DNA of 64,000 bases from Lethocerus indicus (GCA_019843655.1 JACDQD010000103.1:558001-622000); one strand, 5' to 3'. Shown: positions 21,672 through 34,025, counted from the stretch's first letter. Translations and numbers: made by a program. The notes: a model not told the origin generated them from the letters alone.

Positions 21672-23242
21672 ATTGGTTGTGGTGTGCTTGCAACTTCCGA
21701 AGTTTTCTACCAATTGAAAATTTGAATAGACTAATTGCTTTCAGACTTCTAGACTAGCACCAACTTGGCATTAGTCAGTCCGATATTATTGAGTTCTAGT
21801 AATTCGATTGCCAAGAAACTAGCGGTTTCCCGGTACAGGCGGTAGCTTCTAATTCTAATCTTCGGTTACGGTCGAATTGCTATCGAAGTTTTATCGAACT
21901 CCAGGAAATAGTTCTCGGCTGGGGAATAGTTACAGTAGAATTGAATCGTTTTATCCGATGAAGCATCTCCTTCGGCGGCGGCGGTGGGGGGCGTGAATCC
22001 GTGCGAAATTAGATCGGGTTAACGGTTTCTAATTGGAGCGGGCTCCCTTTACGGCCGAGGAAAAGCGGAGGAAAAGTGGAAAATTATCGGTCCGCGACAG
22101 TTTTCCTCCGGCTGTTTGCGGAGCCGGGCAAACAACGGAGCCAACTCTCCAAGTGTTTTCTCGTCCACTGAACGGTGGCCGGGCCCAAAACCCCCGCCAC
22201 CCAACTTAGTTATAAAGCCCCGGTAGTTATAAAGCCCATTGTTTTTACAGCCCATTCTGACAACAGTATGTTTTTCATACAGAGAACTCGGGAACACACT
22301 TCGCGTCGGGGTTCACTTCGCGCTCTCTCTCTCTCTTATTGTTTTAACGACGTCGAGGCGAAAATAATAAGATGAGGCTGCAAAAATAATGAGAAACAAG
22401 TTTATTTACGACAGCTTCTCGATTGGCGAAGAAGCGTACAAACAGTGTATGAAATAAATTTGGCTAAAATTCAAAATAAGTGCAACATAAATTTTACTCA
22501 CTCTTATAACGGGGATTTTCAGAACTCACCTGCAACAGAACAAAAGAAATTATATATAATACAGTATTTAAAATATGCTTTTGTATGAAAAATATTCGAA
22601 ATATTTTATACTGAAAAGACACTTTGAAACCACCAAATTACGTCAAATGGGACATTCAACTTATCCATTTTCCAATCGCCTACTGCTCCTGCATCTACTC
22701 TCATTATGTACAGAGGTTTTAACAAATTGTACAGCAAGAACTCCTCAGAAGGTATCTTAAAATATTTCTAAGTTACGTAAAATATAATTTCATTTACTGT
22801 GAGAAATATCCTTCAAAGCTGAAACGGAATCCGATCATCGATCGCCCGTTCGGCCGATTTCACCCTTGGACGAATTATTTTCGTGCTGTAACAGTAAACG
22901 TTACACGGAGAAGGAAGGGGGAAAACGATAAATTCGATCTAGAAACGGGAAACTTGTCGTAAAACGGGGTGGAATGTAATTTTTGTACGTGATCCACTCG
23001 CCCCCATGATGGGCTCTCACTCATCAGTCGGGCCCTAAATTGATCCCCGAGGGACGCGTTGTTCAACCTACGTGCCCTCCTCCTTAACTTCGTACAACAC
23101 TATAAAAATAGAAACAATAAACGGGAAGCGAGAGAGGAACGAGAACTAGATGTTTATTCTCTACAGTTATAAATCGAGAAACATTTTTCGTTCCCTTCAT
23201 TATTTAGGGCTGTACAACGTTTAAGAAAACAGCTTTTATTGA
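21672..23242. other. No gene seen
   Basis: Nothing recognised; short CT run at 22324-22337. Confidence 0.6.
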
Positions 23243-23686
23243 GTTTAGGGGTTGGAATAACGCAGGTTTGTGGTCCCTCTCGCTGGTTTCGTCTTTTGCT
23301 AGACCGGTTTCGGCCGCTCGCCATCTTCAATAGCGGTGTTAGTCACTGTCGGCACTTTGGATGTTTTTCGGGGGCATCCTCACTGCACTGTGTCACTGTC
23401 ACTTGTAATGCGGTATTTGTCAGTTGTATATATACGTATCTTGTTACTGTGTTATTGGGGAATTATGTTTGTCTTATCGTACAATCTGACGTACACTTGA
23501 GCGGATTAAAAAAATCCCAACCCCCACCCCCATCAACTCAAATAAGACAAACATAATTCCCCGATAACAAGATACGTATATGTATATAGAACTGATACAG
23601 AGGGTGCTACTGAGGGTGAGCAGCCGAAACCGGTCTAGCAAAAGACCAAACCAGCGAGAGTAGACAGAATCGCCACAAACCTACGA
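23243..23686. repeat. Foldback repeat copy O, extended palindromic centre
   Basis: Arms plus an extra inverted centre (GGGGAATTATGTTTGTCTTA against its complement, and AAGATACGTATA) around a C-rich loop. Both cores are mutated (TTGAAGA on the left, CTGAGGG on the right). Confidence 0.85.
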
Positions 23687-25019
23687 ACTTTTATTGACAT
23701 TTCGGTTTAAAATGAAGAATAATTATAAATATATGAACTCCTATTAGCAATTAAAATTTTCATATTAACAATATATCGATCCTAATGAGTTCCTCCTTAG
23801 TCAATTTAAATTTGCAGAGTGAAATTCCTGTCATGAATGTCCTGATGAACTCCGCTCTAATGATATGAAATTTGTGACTCATGGAAAATTTAAGGAATTT
23901 CCCCTAATAAATATCCACTCCAGTGAACACTTCTCTAGTCAATTTTGAATTGAAGGCATTTAAAATTCGGTCGCTAAAAAGAGGCGTGATAAGTGTGATT
24001 GTATGAGATATAAATTGTGTTGACCTTGTTTTGTTATGTAAAATCTATATCTCTCAAGTTATTATACCGACATTGTACAAATTTAAAATAAAAGTTGACA
24101 GTACATACAATCTTTAAAGTGATGCTGCACGTTAAGTTTCTTTTCAATCTTTTATCACAATTATTTACAATTTTCAAACAACAAGAAAATGTATTAATTT
24201 GAGTAACGCGATTTTCTACTTTTAAATTTCTAATTTAAAAAAAATTCCCATAAATTTCTGATTATTTTGTTTCTGGGAATTGTAAATTACATAATTTACA
24301 ATATAATACTAAGACAATTAATGTTTTTCTTCCCATGTTTTTTAGCGAAAGGCAATTTAAAAAATGACCAACTCTGCCTACGGAATTTCGGAGAGCCCAA
24401 TAACTTGGGATAGCGTGCGTTTTCGCACGGTATTCGTTCGAAATTACTTTTAATCGCTATTAAAAATGTAAATATACAAAAAAAAATTAAATTTTTTACG
24501 TCGATCACAAGTGTAGACCTTAATATATACGCTGAATCAAATTGCCGATTTTCAATATAGGGCGGCCCGTTATTAAAATCGACTTTGAGCCGGTCACAGC
24601 TCAATTAGGTTTAACGAATTCATAATGGGATAAGGGGAGTTTCAGGATTTACATCTCCAGTAAAACGCACGGCGGCGTTTTACATTTCGTCGAACGCCAA
24701 GGGTTTCGATTTTCGAGTTGCCCTCGCCGTGTTTTCGAGAACGGGCGAAAGGAATTCCGGCCCCGGACGGCCCGCTTCCTGTTTTGGCTTTCGACAAAAG
24801 GAAACCGTTTTCGGCGCTCGCGACGGGAGCCGAAATTTATGCAACTATAAACGGGACACTTCTCGCCGCCATTCTGAAAATAGCTCCCGAACAAATAACA
24901 TCCCCAATCGCCTAGCTGCAGGGACAGGGTGCTTTATTTCGGATAATGTGGAATACGCGTCTAAAGCTACTAGAGGTGTAGAGGTGTGTAGCATATAATA
25001 CTCCAAATATACACATATA
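23687..25019. other. No gene seen
   Basis: Very AT-rich, then a GC-rich block at 24650-24910 with frames on both strands and no motif. Confidence 0.6.
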
Positions 25020-25532
25020 TTAGGGTGTCCCATAAGTTTCTTCTCCCCCTCCCTCGAACGACTCTAACCGGCTTCGTTTATATTTACAATCAATTTGATC
25101 TCTTATCCGTTTATTACACATAGTTTTCAGTTGTCCCAGAGCTCTTTCATAGTGCGTTCCGTTGGTGGCAAAGTGTCTTTAAAATTTTCGTTCAATATGG
25201 AGAGCCGAAAGAAGCATTTGCGGCATCTTCATTGGTTTAGAAAAGGCAATAGTGCAAAGGACACTCTGGAGACGAGATTTGCACCGTTTACGGGAGCGAT
25301 ACTACGACTATTAGGACAGGTTTAACAAAATTTGTAGCCGGCAATTTTGAGTTGAAAGATGAAGAAGGATACGGACCTAATCGAGACTGTACCAGCTGAA
25401 AATCCGAGATATAGTTTGCCGCTGACATTCCCGGGACGACAGTACATAAGCATTTAATCAAGATGGGATAATCGGTAATATTGTGTATTCATTTCGCTCC
25501 AGAAAAGGGGGAAAACTTATGGGACACCCTGA
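25020..25532 (+). mobile_element. Internally deleted mariner with N-terminal transposase relic
   Basis: The ends are TTAGGGTGTCCCATAAGTTT on the left and TCAGGGTGTCCCATAAGTTT (reverse complement) on the right, flanked by TA at 25018-25019 and 25533-25534. Inside, from 25196, the plus frame begins MESRKKHLRHLHWFRKGNSA KDTLETRF, the start of a mariner transposase helix-turn-helix region. After a frameshift it continues with AGNFELKDEEGYG and ends near HKHLIKMG. The catalytic DD(D/E) domain is gone, so the 513-bp element would need a transposase supplied from elsewhere. Confidence 0.85.
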
Positions 25533-25543
25533 TATATATATCG

Positions 25544-25844
25544 ACTGTAAGATCAGGTGTAAGATCAGCTGTAGATCAGCTGTAAGATCAGCTGTATGAT
25601 CAGCTGTAAGATCAGCTGTTAGATCAGCTGTAGGATCAGATGTATGATCAGCTGTAAGATCAGCTGTATGATCAGCTGTAAGATCAGCTGTTAGATCAGC
25701 TGTAGGATCAGATGTATGATCAGCTGTAAGATCAGCTGTAAAATCGATCGGCTGTGAAATCAGCTGTAAGATCTGCTTAAGATCAGCTGTAAGATCAGCT
25801 GCAAGATCAGCTGTAAGATCAACTTCAAGATCAGCTGTAATATC
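25544..25844. repeat. Minisatellite, 12-bp unit AGATCAGCTGTA
   Basis: About two dozen head-to-tail units with point changes and a few unit-length irregularities. Each unit holds an overlapping GATC and CAGCTG, so the array is a cluster of E-box-type CANNTG sites. It starts 10 bp after the mariner element at 25020-25532. It is not a CRISPR array because there are no unique spacers. Confidence 0.9.
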
Positions 25845-26482
25845 AAAACCGAAGCGCGTTGCGAAGGTTAATAGGCATTGAAAAATCCCTCGCGTGAATA
25901 TGATATAATCAGTGCTACGGACGTTGGGGAGAATCCGAACTCCTCGAACTATATCTCTCTGCGGCGGGAAGGGTGTTGAAATTCAAAAGCGCGCTCCGGA
26001 GGCAAATTGTTTCCGAAACTCCAATTTGGCGCCGACCTTCTCGCGTTACAAGTTTAATAAGTGACGTCGATTCTTCAAGCGGCTCTATTCAATTGCTCAC
26101 GTCGGCACGTCGTTATTCACGGAGAGGGCCGGAGCGGGGGGGGGGTGGTGGAAAAAAAATTGGTCGAAGACGGTGATAGGAAGGGGTGAGAAGAAAAAAT
26201 AAAATAAAGGGCGTCGAACGAAGTGCATTTAATCCGGATGGTGAAATCGGGAACGGCGAATAATTGATGACCGCCGGCCGGACTATTCTTCAGAAGTGAC
26301 TGGAGATATTGAGGATCGAGTGATTGCAAAATAGATATCGCCCCTCTCGCCCAGGGGATGTTGGATGTTGGCAATATGGCGACCGGCGACCCTTCTCCGG
26401 TTGATTGATTGTATTTTAACTATAGCCCCGGAGTGCTGATCGATGGACCGTAGAAGCTGGGGCGGTCCCGGTCCAGCACTAG

Positions 26483-26484
<2 letters not shown>

Positions 26485-26529
<45 letters not shown>
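26485..26529. repeat. (GA)n microsatellite
   Basis: About 22 GA units in an otherwise GC-rich stretch. Confidence 0.95.
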
Positions 26530-26530
<1 letters not shown>

Positions 26531-27330
26531 CCGCCGGCGAAGAGGGGCCTTGAAACTGACAACTGCAATTCATTATAACCGGCCATTATCATTTTTACAG
26601 AGTCCGATATTATTTTTCAATTTTTCTTTCATTAAAAATTGGACACTCGCAAGTGCCGAAGTAAAGAAACACTTTTAACACTTTGAAAACATCATCCAAA
26701 TTATTAGGTCGAGTCATAATTAACTTCCGATGCAGCTAAGTAGAATCTATTGTTCCTATCTACCCATTTAAACTGATAAACTGGTTTATCAGACGGGAGA
26801 AGGTTATAGATAATAGCGGTGAATACGTAATAAATTAATATAATTTTGTTAGTCAACGAGAGCGAAATAAATGTCTGATAAATAACGGAAGTTACTTACG
26901 ACTCTACCTAATAGTTTCCAATCTTCAATAAACATCTATTTCAATAATAATAGTTACGTTAAACTGTTTGTTTAACCTCCGAAATGGAGAGTCAAAAAGT
27001 GCATATTCGTCGTGTAATGCTTAGGGAATTTAAACGAAAAAATATGCCGTGTATTCATTCGGTGAAGGAATAAACATCTATTTCAATAATAATATGTCCA
27101 CATAAAGTATACTAAAAAAAAATGTATATAGAGCAGAACATCAGTTCTGTGTTAATTTTTTAGGACAATGTAACTCTTTTTTCTGTATACTGAGTTTTAT
27201 AATTTATATATTTGATTTGGTCTATTGTTAGGACGATTTTGGTTTTTCGCCTCAATAATACCGTCTGCTGCACTTTACCTATTATTATATTTCAACCCTT
27301 CTTCGAGACCCTCATATACATATATATACA

Positions 27331-27525
27331 GGGTGTCCCAAAATTAACGAAAGATTTGAATTTGTCACCATTCTTTGAATTTGCTACCCTATTAAAAAAA
27401 AACCATTTGACAGCCGATAGTTTAGGGTCAGTAAAAAAGCGTTACATGGTAGAATAACGTGTTTTCATTGTTGAACAATATTTCAGAAATAATGAAAGTT
27501 TGGCAGCCACAGTTCGCAGTATATA
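27331..27525 (+). mobile_element. Mariner relic with DUF4817-type helix-turn-helix
   Basis: Starts with a CAGGGTGTCCCAAAATTAAC terminus typical of mariner-like elements. From 27446 the frame reads MVE, stop, RVFIVEQYFRNNESLAATVR, the pattern of the DUF4817 DNA-binding domain found at the start of many arthropod mariner-type transposases. The in-frame stop and loss of similarity after about 27520 show a dead fragment. A matching right end was not found. Confidence 0.6.
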
Positions 27526-27550
27526 GGCATACAAATCTTGCGTTAATCTT

Positions 27551-27552
<2 letters not shown>

Positions 27553-27581
<29 letters not shown>
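27553..27581. repeat. (TA)n microsatellite
   Basis: About 14 TA units just after the DUF4817 mariner relic. Confidence 0.95.
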
Positions 27582-27583
<2 letters not shown>

Positions 27584-27719
27584 CCTCTTATAATTGTCGT
27601 TAATCGTATATTACGGTTGGTTATGGAGCGAAGGACTACTGAAGAGATATAGAGAGGTCCCGGGCGTATGACCCGGGGGTGGTCAACAGGGCCGAAACTT
27701 GTTACCCTGGAGAATCAAA

Positions 27720-27796
27720 CGGATCTGGAGGCTCCAGTGTAGAGAGAGAGAGAGGGAGGAGGAGGGAGAGGAGAGAGGGAGGGAGAGAGAGAGACA
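27720..27796. repeat. GA/GGA-rich purine tract
   Basis: Mixed GAGA and GGGAGG units over about 75 bp on one strand. Confidence 0.9.
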
Positions 27797-29015
27797 GGGG
27801 GCCTCTAAGATACCCGTTTATCCCCCGCCACCAGGAGATCTGATTACGCGGCCCGCCCTTATTACGCCCCGGAGGCCTAACAATTGACGTTTTTTTTTTC
27901 GCCTGCGTTATTTCCTTCTTAATCTCGTCAGGATTAGGCGGCGGCGATACACCCTCGAGGATTACGAGATAGGAAGGGTCGTGGAGAGAAAATCAAGAAG
28001 TTTTAAACAAGGTGGTTAACCGCGACATGGAGCAAACGATCCTTGCAAAACTCGAATTTGCCTATTTTACGACTAATATTGTACACAGTTTTATGTAATA
28101 ATTGAGCGACTGAATTCTGACGGTGAAATATTGTTACAACTTTCATTTAACATGAATTTGATCAAACGAATTCATCATGAGGAAAATGTTTATCGGAAGG
28201 CTCTTAAATACTGAGAAAAAATTCATTCTTTACAGAATAATAACGTCCAAAAAATGTAGAAAAGGGACTAAAACAGAGATAATAAAGAAGAATCCAGGAT
28301 AGAAGACATACTTGCCAGATTTGTTAGTTACTAACGTACTAAAATATATAAGTAATTTAAAGACATCATGAGCCAACTTGTCCCCTCGATTCAACTTTTA
28401 CATTTAATATAGTCTTAGTCAAATTAATATTTTTTTCTTTGCTACCTATTTTTCTGAACCTTTATATCCAGTATAACCACAAAATATTTACCTATAAGGT
28501 GTGTTTACTCTATATCACAGTAACTAATATTGTATGTACATATGTCTTAAAGTAGAGAAAGGAACATATGCAGAGAAAACAGATGCTCAGGAGCGCACAA
28601 GTGTTGAAGTACTTAAAGAAACTTGAAAGTTCTGAAGACTTGATTAATAATTTTCTTAAACATCATTATTTATTGTGTTGTCGGCATTAATTATGCCCGT
28701 GTCGCTGTTTTAAATCAACTCGCAATCTAATAAATTTAGTTAACCCTCGACATTATAAATGGTCTGTCGTCCGCCGCCAGGTATCATTAAAAATGAAAGG
28801 GACACGCTAGCATTTTTTGGTAATACCAATTCGGTTAAAAGCCCATAAATTTAATCTTAAAAAGGCTTAAGAACCTCCACTCGGTAATCATCAGGACAAT
28901 ATTGTTTTTTGGTAACAACGTTTTTAAGCTTTAAGAGAATGGGAACCGGCTGTTCTGAAACTGAAGACAATTCGCGGTTTTAGTTGAATTGTACTTCTTT
29001 TGTCGCTGAAACAAA

Positions 29016-29050
29016 GAAACTGGTTTCGACTTTTCGCCAACGTCAGTAGC
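29016..29050 (-). ncRNA. Distant hammerhead-like relative, decayed
   Basis: Minus strand: GCTA, CTGACGT, T, GGC-GAAAA-GTC, GAAACC, AGTT. It shares the GAAAA loop with the 39.0-kb motif, so both come from a second lineage; core and cleavage site are damaged. Confidence 0.4.
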
Positions 29051-29372
29051 GTCCAAACTGTGAATTTTTTACAGTCCTTTCTGTGTAGTGAGGAAATCAC
29101 GTGGTCATTTCCTGTAAAGTGATAGATTTTTGAATGGAAGGATTTATATCGGGAATTCGTGGACGAACGGGACATTCAGATCGGAATAAATTAGTGCAAA
29201 AATTGAAGTTACCAGGCACTAAAAAAAATAATATGTTCCAAACCCTCAAAGATATCCACCTAATAAATACTGTAAACAACTAATTTAATATAACTGTTTT
29301 GTGGTCTGCGAGGGGTTGGAATACGCCGTAGGTTCGTGACGTTTCTGTCTCCTCTCGCCGGTTTGGTCTTTT

Positions 29373-29409
29373 GCTGGACCGGTTTCGGCCGCTCGCCATC
29401 TTCAGTAGC
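29373..29409 (-). ncRNA. Hammerhead-like motif, copy P left arm
   Basis: Intact core; the stem I 3' strand CAGC leaves one mismatch at the pair next to the core. Confidence 0.55.
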
Positions 29410-29546
29410 GGTGTTCAGTCACTGTTAGCGCTTTGGATGTTTTTTGGGCATCCTCACTGCCCACTGTCACTACTCACATGTACTGTCAACTGACAAACAC
29501 AACAGTACATGTGAAAGTGACAGTGCAAAAAACATCCAAAGTGCCC

Positions 29547-29583
29547 GCTACTGAAGATGGCGATCAGCCGAAACCGGTCTAGC
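29547..29583 (+). ncRNA. Hammerhead-like motif, copy P right arm
   Basis: Intact, with stem II loop GATCA. Together with 29373-29409 this gives one element with a motif on each strand. Confidence 0.6.
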
Positions 29584-29927
29584 AAAAGATCAAACCGGCG
29601 AGAGGAGACAGAAACATCACGAACCTGTAAACAACGTTTCTATCGTACATCTGAATTTGATCAAGTGATGCAGCATCTATTTGCAACTTTACTGAAGTAT
29701 ATGTTAACTAGTTAGTTTTATCCGGACGGATCATGCTGAAATAGTGTCGGTGTAGGGCATGTGGTCAGCCATGTTCTCTGGGCCTCGAAATGGAGCTCGG
29801 ACAGTGTCTAATTTGCGCATGTTACTGGGGGGGTACGCGTACACGTACCCGTACATGTTGGTGTCCGGTGACGTACCCGGGGTAAAACCAAGATTTACGA
29901 TCCCGGATGACGGGCCCCGGTCTCTCC

Positions 29928-29976
29928 CTCCATCCCTCCCTCCCTCTCACCCTCCTTCCATCCCTCTCTCCCTCCG
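29928..29976. repeat. CT/CCCTCC-rich pyrimidine tract
   Basis: Runs of CTCC and CCCTCC units without one fixed period. Confidence 0.85.
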
Positions 29977-30668
29977 GGCGATGCTCCCCGGCCAACACGT
30001 TCCCCCTATTACCGGGTCAGGGATGATAATTTACCGCTGTCTCCCGCCCTCTCGCTAAATTAAGCCTAAGGGCACTTCAATTATAAAGTTTTAATCGCCA
30101 CTACTAATCCACTATCGACCCCCGACGGTCCGCAGTCTCGCCGAACATAAATTTTTCTCCAGATATCCATTAAACTATAACTTGCAGAAGCGAAGAATTT
30201 CCACAGTAGAAAGCAAAATCCTATAGATCTCACTGCAGAAAATTACTTAGATTAAGTCTTTTATATGGGCACATTTCCGAGAAGAACTGAGCTTCCCAAA
30301 TTGTAAAATTTTGTAATTATCAACAATAAATTAAAGAAAAGCCGTAGTAAAAATGAATAAACGAGCTCGGGCAGTACTAGGCGGCACAGTGTATTTTTTG
30401 AGAGGCTTTATTTAAGCCTGTAAAAAGGTTCTTTATTTAATTAAAATAATTAGGCCCGTTAATTAATTAATGTCCCGAGGCTATTCTTTTTTTTTAAATT
30501 ACTTCTCCTTAATATCCCCGATATTGAAATTGAACCAGGTCCCTGTTGGTTTCGTACTTTCGCGGTTTTCTCGAATTGTGCATAATGAAACTAAGCTCCA
30601 CTACCAATCTAGTAGTGAACTGAAACACGTGTAAAATTGTAGTTGGCTAGGTTGGGATGCGGCAGGAT

Positions 30669-30700
30669 GAGGAGGAGGAGGAGGAGGAGGAGGAGGAGGC
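30669..30700. repeat. (GGA)n microsatellite
   Basis: About 10 GGA units; produces poly-glutamate or poly-leucine in spurious frames. Confidence 0.95.
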
Positions 30701-30968
30701 GGTTCGCTCGTATATCACCACTTCGGGAGGAAGACTCAGCTTTCTCAAACATCTGGAGTTTTCCCACAGGATAGCCCGGTTTTCCCGTCATTACCCTCCC
30801 TCAATTTTCGCGGTTTCCCCCATCCCCGAATTCCGGCCTCAGCGCTCAGGATGGGGACTGTAAGGGAAACTGTCCCGTCTGTCCGTCCCGGGTGTTACGA
30901 GCTAATCGTTTATGACGAAGTGTTGGGCGAAAATCAGAAGAACAAGGTATAGTTCACATGAATTATTT

Positions 30969-31358
30969 ACGAGGTCCGTTCTTGGGTCCGAATTTTGGGT
31001 CTTTTTTCAAAAATTATTTGAAATAATACGGCCGGCGACCAGTCTCATACCCAAATCGTTAGTGAAAATCCGTTTTTGCCTCAGTCGACATTCGATACGT
31101 TTCCGCGCACTTAATTTTGTTTTTCGCACAAAATTCGACACGGATTCTCCGATCCATTTTTCCGAACGGGTAAAAATCGAAGACGAACCAAAAAAACGTG
31201 CGAGAAAAGCGGCTTTAAAAGATTGACTGAACATTCGCGACGGCTGAAAGTGTCGGCTTAAGTGAGATACATGAAAACCGGCTACAGAAAAACCGTGGAT
31301 TGAATATACTTATTTCGCGGAAATCTAAAATTCGCGATACTTTTTGAACACACCTCGT
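30969..31358. mobile_element. Candidate TA-flanked inverted-repeat element
   Basis: The left end TACGAGGTCCGTTC and right end TACGAGGTGTGTTC (reverse complement) lie about 390 bp apart with TA at both sides, and further matching continues inward (GCGAATTTTAGAT against CCGAATTTTGGGT). Tc1/mariner elements often start this way. The internal open frame is not recognisable as transposase. Confidence 0.4.
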
Positions 31359-31734
31359 ATAAGTGCCATTTGTGAAATTTTTGCTCTCGATACTGCCCTG
31401 CGACTTTAACCTTAATTTCATCCTGTGCTCATTCTCGGCGTTGGCTTTTCCCCGCGAATTCAAGTCAGGGAAACTTTTCCCCGTTTCCGAGCAAAGCACC
31501 CTATCAATGTCCTGTGAAATTACCATTCCCTTCGAATTGTCTCGACGCCGTCAAGTGCTCATTGTAACAGCGTCTCCGGGGTCCCACTAAATATCCAGGA
31601 GGCGAAGAATTTTTATCGGAATTTTATCATTTTTTATTTCAGAATAGAAAGTTTTGAATATCCTACAAAATAAAACGCCGAAAATATCTGTATCACTCGT
31701 GTTTCCAAAGTGCCAAACTCTGGACTTCACTCGA

Positions 31735-31930
31735 CTTAAGGGCAGTTCAAGTCAATCTGTTACTTTCTCCCAGTCCGCCTACTAACAAATTTTAACTAGT
31801 CCCTTAAGTCTCATAAGCTACAATAGCATTAAGCGGCCGGCAGAAACATTAAGTATATAACCCACTTAAAAACAAGCCCAAACCGGAAGAAGACTTAGAG
31901 TTAGTGATAAGCGGGGGCCACCGACCTTTG
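31735..31930. repeat. Member of a two-copy dispersed repeat
   Basis: Shares CAAATTTTAACTAGT, AAGTCTC/AAGCCCC, CACTTAAAAAC and GACTTAGAGTT with 44975-45145 in the same order. The family type is unknown. Confidence 0.45.
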
Positions 31931-33203
31931 CCGACAGAAGTAAATTATATTTAATTATATACATTAGATAGATATACATTAGATTTATTCAGGATAATTA
32001 ATAGTTATTTAACAATAATAAAATAGGATTATTTATTAACTATACATTTTGACGACCAAGGAGACTAAGCATTTCACCGATGCTGTAGCTAGCGGAAAAC
32101 AGATATTTTTTCTGACCATTTAGTTTGAATTTTCAGTTGAAGGACAATTAATTTATGGTTATTCATCTAATATCATTCCAGTTTACGGGATGAAATTGTC
32201 CGGTTAGGAACCTAAAGTAGCGGGTTAACAATTTTACGAAGAATTATTTTGTAGGAGTTCAAGAGGAGTCTTAGTAGCAATTAGTAGCGTTTTGGGTCTT
32301 GTATCTGGATTTCATGAAAATTTTCTGTCCAAGCGATCCCCATTATAATAAATAATTTATAGATTCAATTTAGAATCATGACCAGGTCTAGCAGGCAAGT
32401 CACGATTTCCCTTGGAGGATTTCAAAATCCAATGCACGATTCGAATCACTACATGATTCGGGTGAACCTTAAATCGACCTATTTCTAATATGAAGTGCCA
32501 GGTGACTTATTATTCAGTAGTGTATAAATGCTTTAAAATAGTGTATAAACGGGCGCTATGTATACTTTGGCAAATGGTCTTTCAGTAGAAATAAAAAAAG
32601 AAAGTTTGTACCTTTTTCATATTTATGAACTGACTTTGTGTAATATAGTGCACCTTTAATCTGAGACCGAATTAACTGAGTGCCAAGCTTTATCAACATA
32701 ATTCGAGTTGTCCGTTTTCGGCGTTTCGGCTTTTTCCGAAACTTTTCCGGCTCTATCACCCAGTTTTTACCCCACCAAATGAAGTCTCCGACCGCTTGTC
32801 GGGGAATTCAAGGAAAACCGCTTACCGGGTGCTAAATTCGGGAAAAGATAAGGCCTCTAACGAGACCTGGAATTAGGCCCACTTTCATCATTCGGACGGT
32901 CTCAGCATGTTTGAGATGACCGGGGGGCTCGAATTTAACTCAGTAGCCAACCAAAGTGTTAAATATGATTTATGGCCTCACGAAGTAGTATTTTGCAGAA
33001 TTTCTGCAACTATTCAGTTCGGCGTGAAGTTTGTGATGGCCATTAATTGTTATTATCAATGTCGCGATTTCATTACGTTCAAATAAGTTTAGACGTCCTA
33101 CAGAGATATTTTCCACAATCGACGTTATTAACTGAACGGTGTGGTTTGAAACATACCGGGGCGCCTTAAGGACAGTTTCAATGATGCTCTGTAGATTTTT
33201 ATC

Positions 33204-33602
33204 CCCGTAACCGACTCAAAAGAATCGATTTCAACCGAAAATTTGGACTTTTAAGACCGTTACTAAAACGGACATCAAAATTGGCCTCAAGTAACAAACT
33301 GAAAATATACAAAGCGATACTTAAATCGCTCACATCCAGAGGTTCCAGTCAAAAGTCCTTCTTACCATCCTTAACGCTCCTTCAGTTCAGTCCCTTTCCT
33401 CGCTTACCCATCCCTTAACCCCCCCAACGTCGGCTTAAACGCCGCCGGCCTAGAGATCTTCTTAGCCCTTAGACCATAATTGTTCTTGTGTCAAAAGTGC
33501 CGTCTTTGGGCGGTTTCTATTATCGCGATATGCATTTGAAAAAAAAATACAGACGGCGTTTGTACTTATAACATTCAATGTTCATTGTACAAAATAAAAA
33601 CT
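33204..33602 (+). mobile_element. Jockey-like LINE 3' end, deleted copy
   Basis: Same family as the copy at 19.5 kb. It shares the ACTCAAAAGAATCGA start, the KLKIYKAILK coding segment, the CCATCCTTAACGCTCC stretch and the 3' UTR ending TTGTACAAAATAAAAAC. It lacks the WTYG/LWG region and much of the segment before the stop. Not functional. Confidence 0.75.
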
Positions 33603-33685
33603 TCTTGCACGTTTAGTAGTTCATTGTATCCAAGCAGGAGTCAATTATTCGAGTGTTTCGAATCAAACTGAAAATAAAATAAATA

Positions 33686-33704
33686 TCGGGTTCGAATCCC
33701 GGTG
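33686..33704 (+). other. Isolated tRNA T-arm / Pol III B-box
   Basis: GGTTCGAATCC fits the RNA polymerase III B-box consensus exactly and is enclosed by a CGGG/CCCG stem. No A-box or acceptor stem could be placed upstream, so this is probably the tail of a tRNA-derived SINE rather than a tRNA gene. Confidence 0.4.
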
Positions 33705-33939
33705 ACAAAAATAGTGGACCAAACTGAGAGCTATTTTCAGATAACTTGCTAAGGATAGGGTTTAATTTAGTTCAACGGAGGATTAGTTAACCGGTGGTCA
33801 CATGGTTGAGAGGCAGCCAGATGAGACGGGCGTTAACCAATTTCTCGACACGTAGAAGACGCCTAGAAACGAGAGTTGAACGAGGGTCTGGCGTAGGCAA
33901 AGGCACGTGTAGAACTTTATTAATTTAACTTCTGAAATT

Positions 33940-34025
33940 AGTCGGCGATTGGTTAAGCGGCGCGGGTTAAGACCGGCTCGCAGATCCGGCAGGGGCTTTG
34001 ATCGAAGCCCGGATTGGAATCGCAC
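33940..34025 (+). mobile_element. tRNA-like SINE head, possibly tRNA-Leu derived
   Basis: TGGTTAAGCGG resembles an A-box. CGG-GTTAAGA-CCG forms a 3-bp stem with a 7-nt loop that would read anticodon UAA. The downstream GGCTT-TGATCGA-AAGCC can form a T-arm-like stem-loop, but its loop does not match the consensus. The order of parts and the gap suiting a long variable arm suggest decayed tRNA-Leu ancestry. No 7-bp acceptor stem closes it, so it is not a functional tRNA. Confidence 0.35.

Larger units (their letters stand above)
25845..29015. other. No gene seen apart from mariner relic and simple repeats
   Basis: Mostly AT-rich with purine tracts; ATAAACATCTATTTCAATAATAAT occurs twice, near 26930 and 27070, as a short local duplication. 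Confidence 0.55.
29284..29627. repeat. Foldback repeat copy P, two intact cores
   Basis: Both arms keep the ribozyme-like block (29373-29409 minus, 29547-29583 plus). The centre is short (CAACTGACAAACACAACAG). The outer right end is lost after the ACGAACCTG segment. Confidence 0.9.
29628..33203. other. No gene seen apart from listed repeats
   Basis: Includes the candidate inverted-repeat element at 30969 and AT-rich sequence; nothing coding recognised. Confidence 0.55.

Noticed and set aside
20478..21693. Several 80-126 codon frames
   Set aside because: They overlap foldback arms, whose palindromic sequence gives similar frames in many copies.
25544..25844. CRISPR-like regular repeats
   Set aside because: Direct 12-bp minisatellite without spacers, in eukaryotic DNA.
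31007..31234. Transposase in the 30969-31358 element
   Set aside because: Translations on both strands show no helix-turn-helix or DDE motif.
33940..34025. Functional tRNA-Leu gene
   Set aside because: No closing acceptor stem and a non-consensus T-loop.
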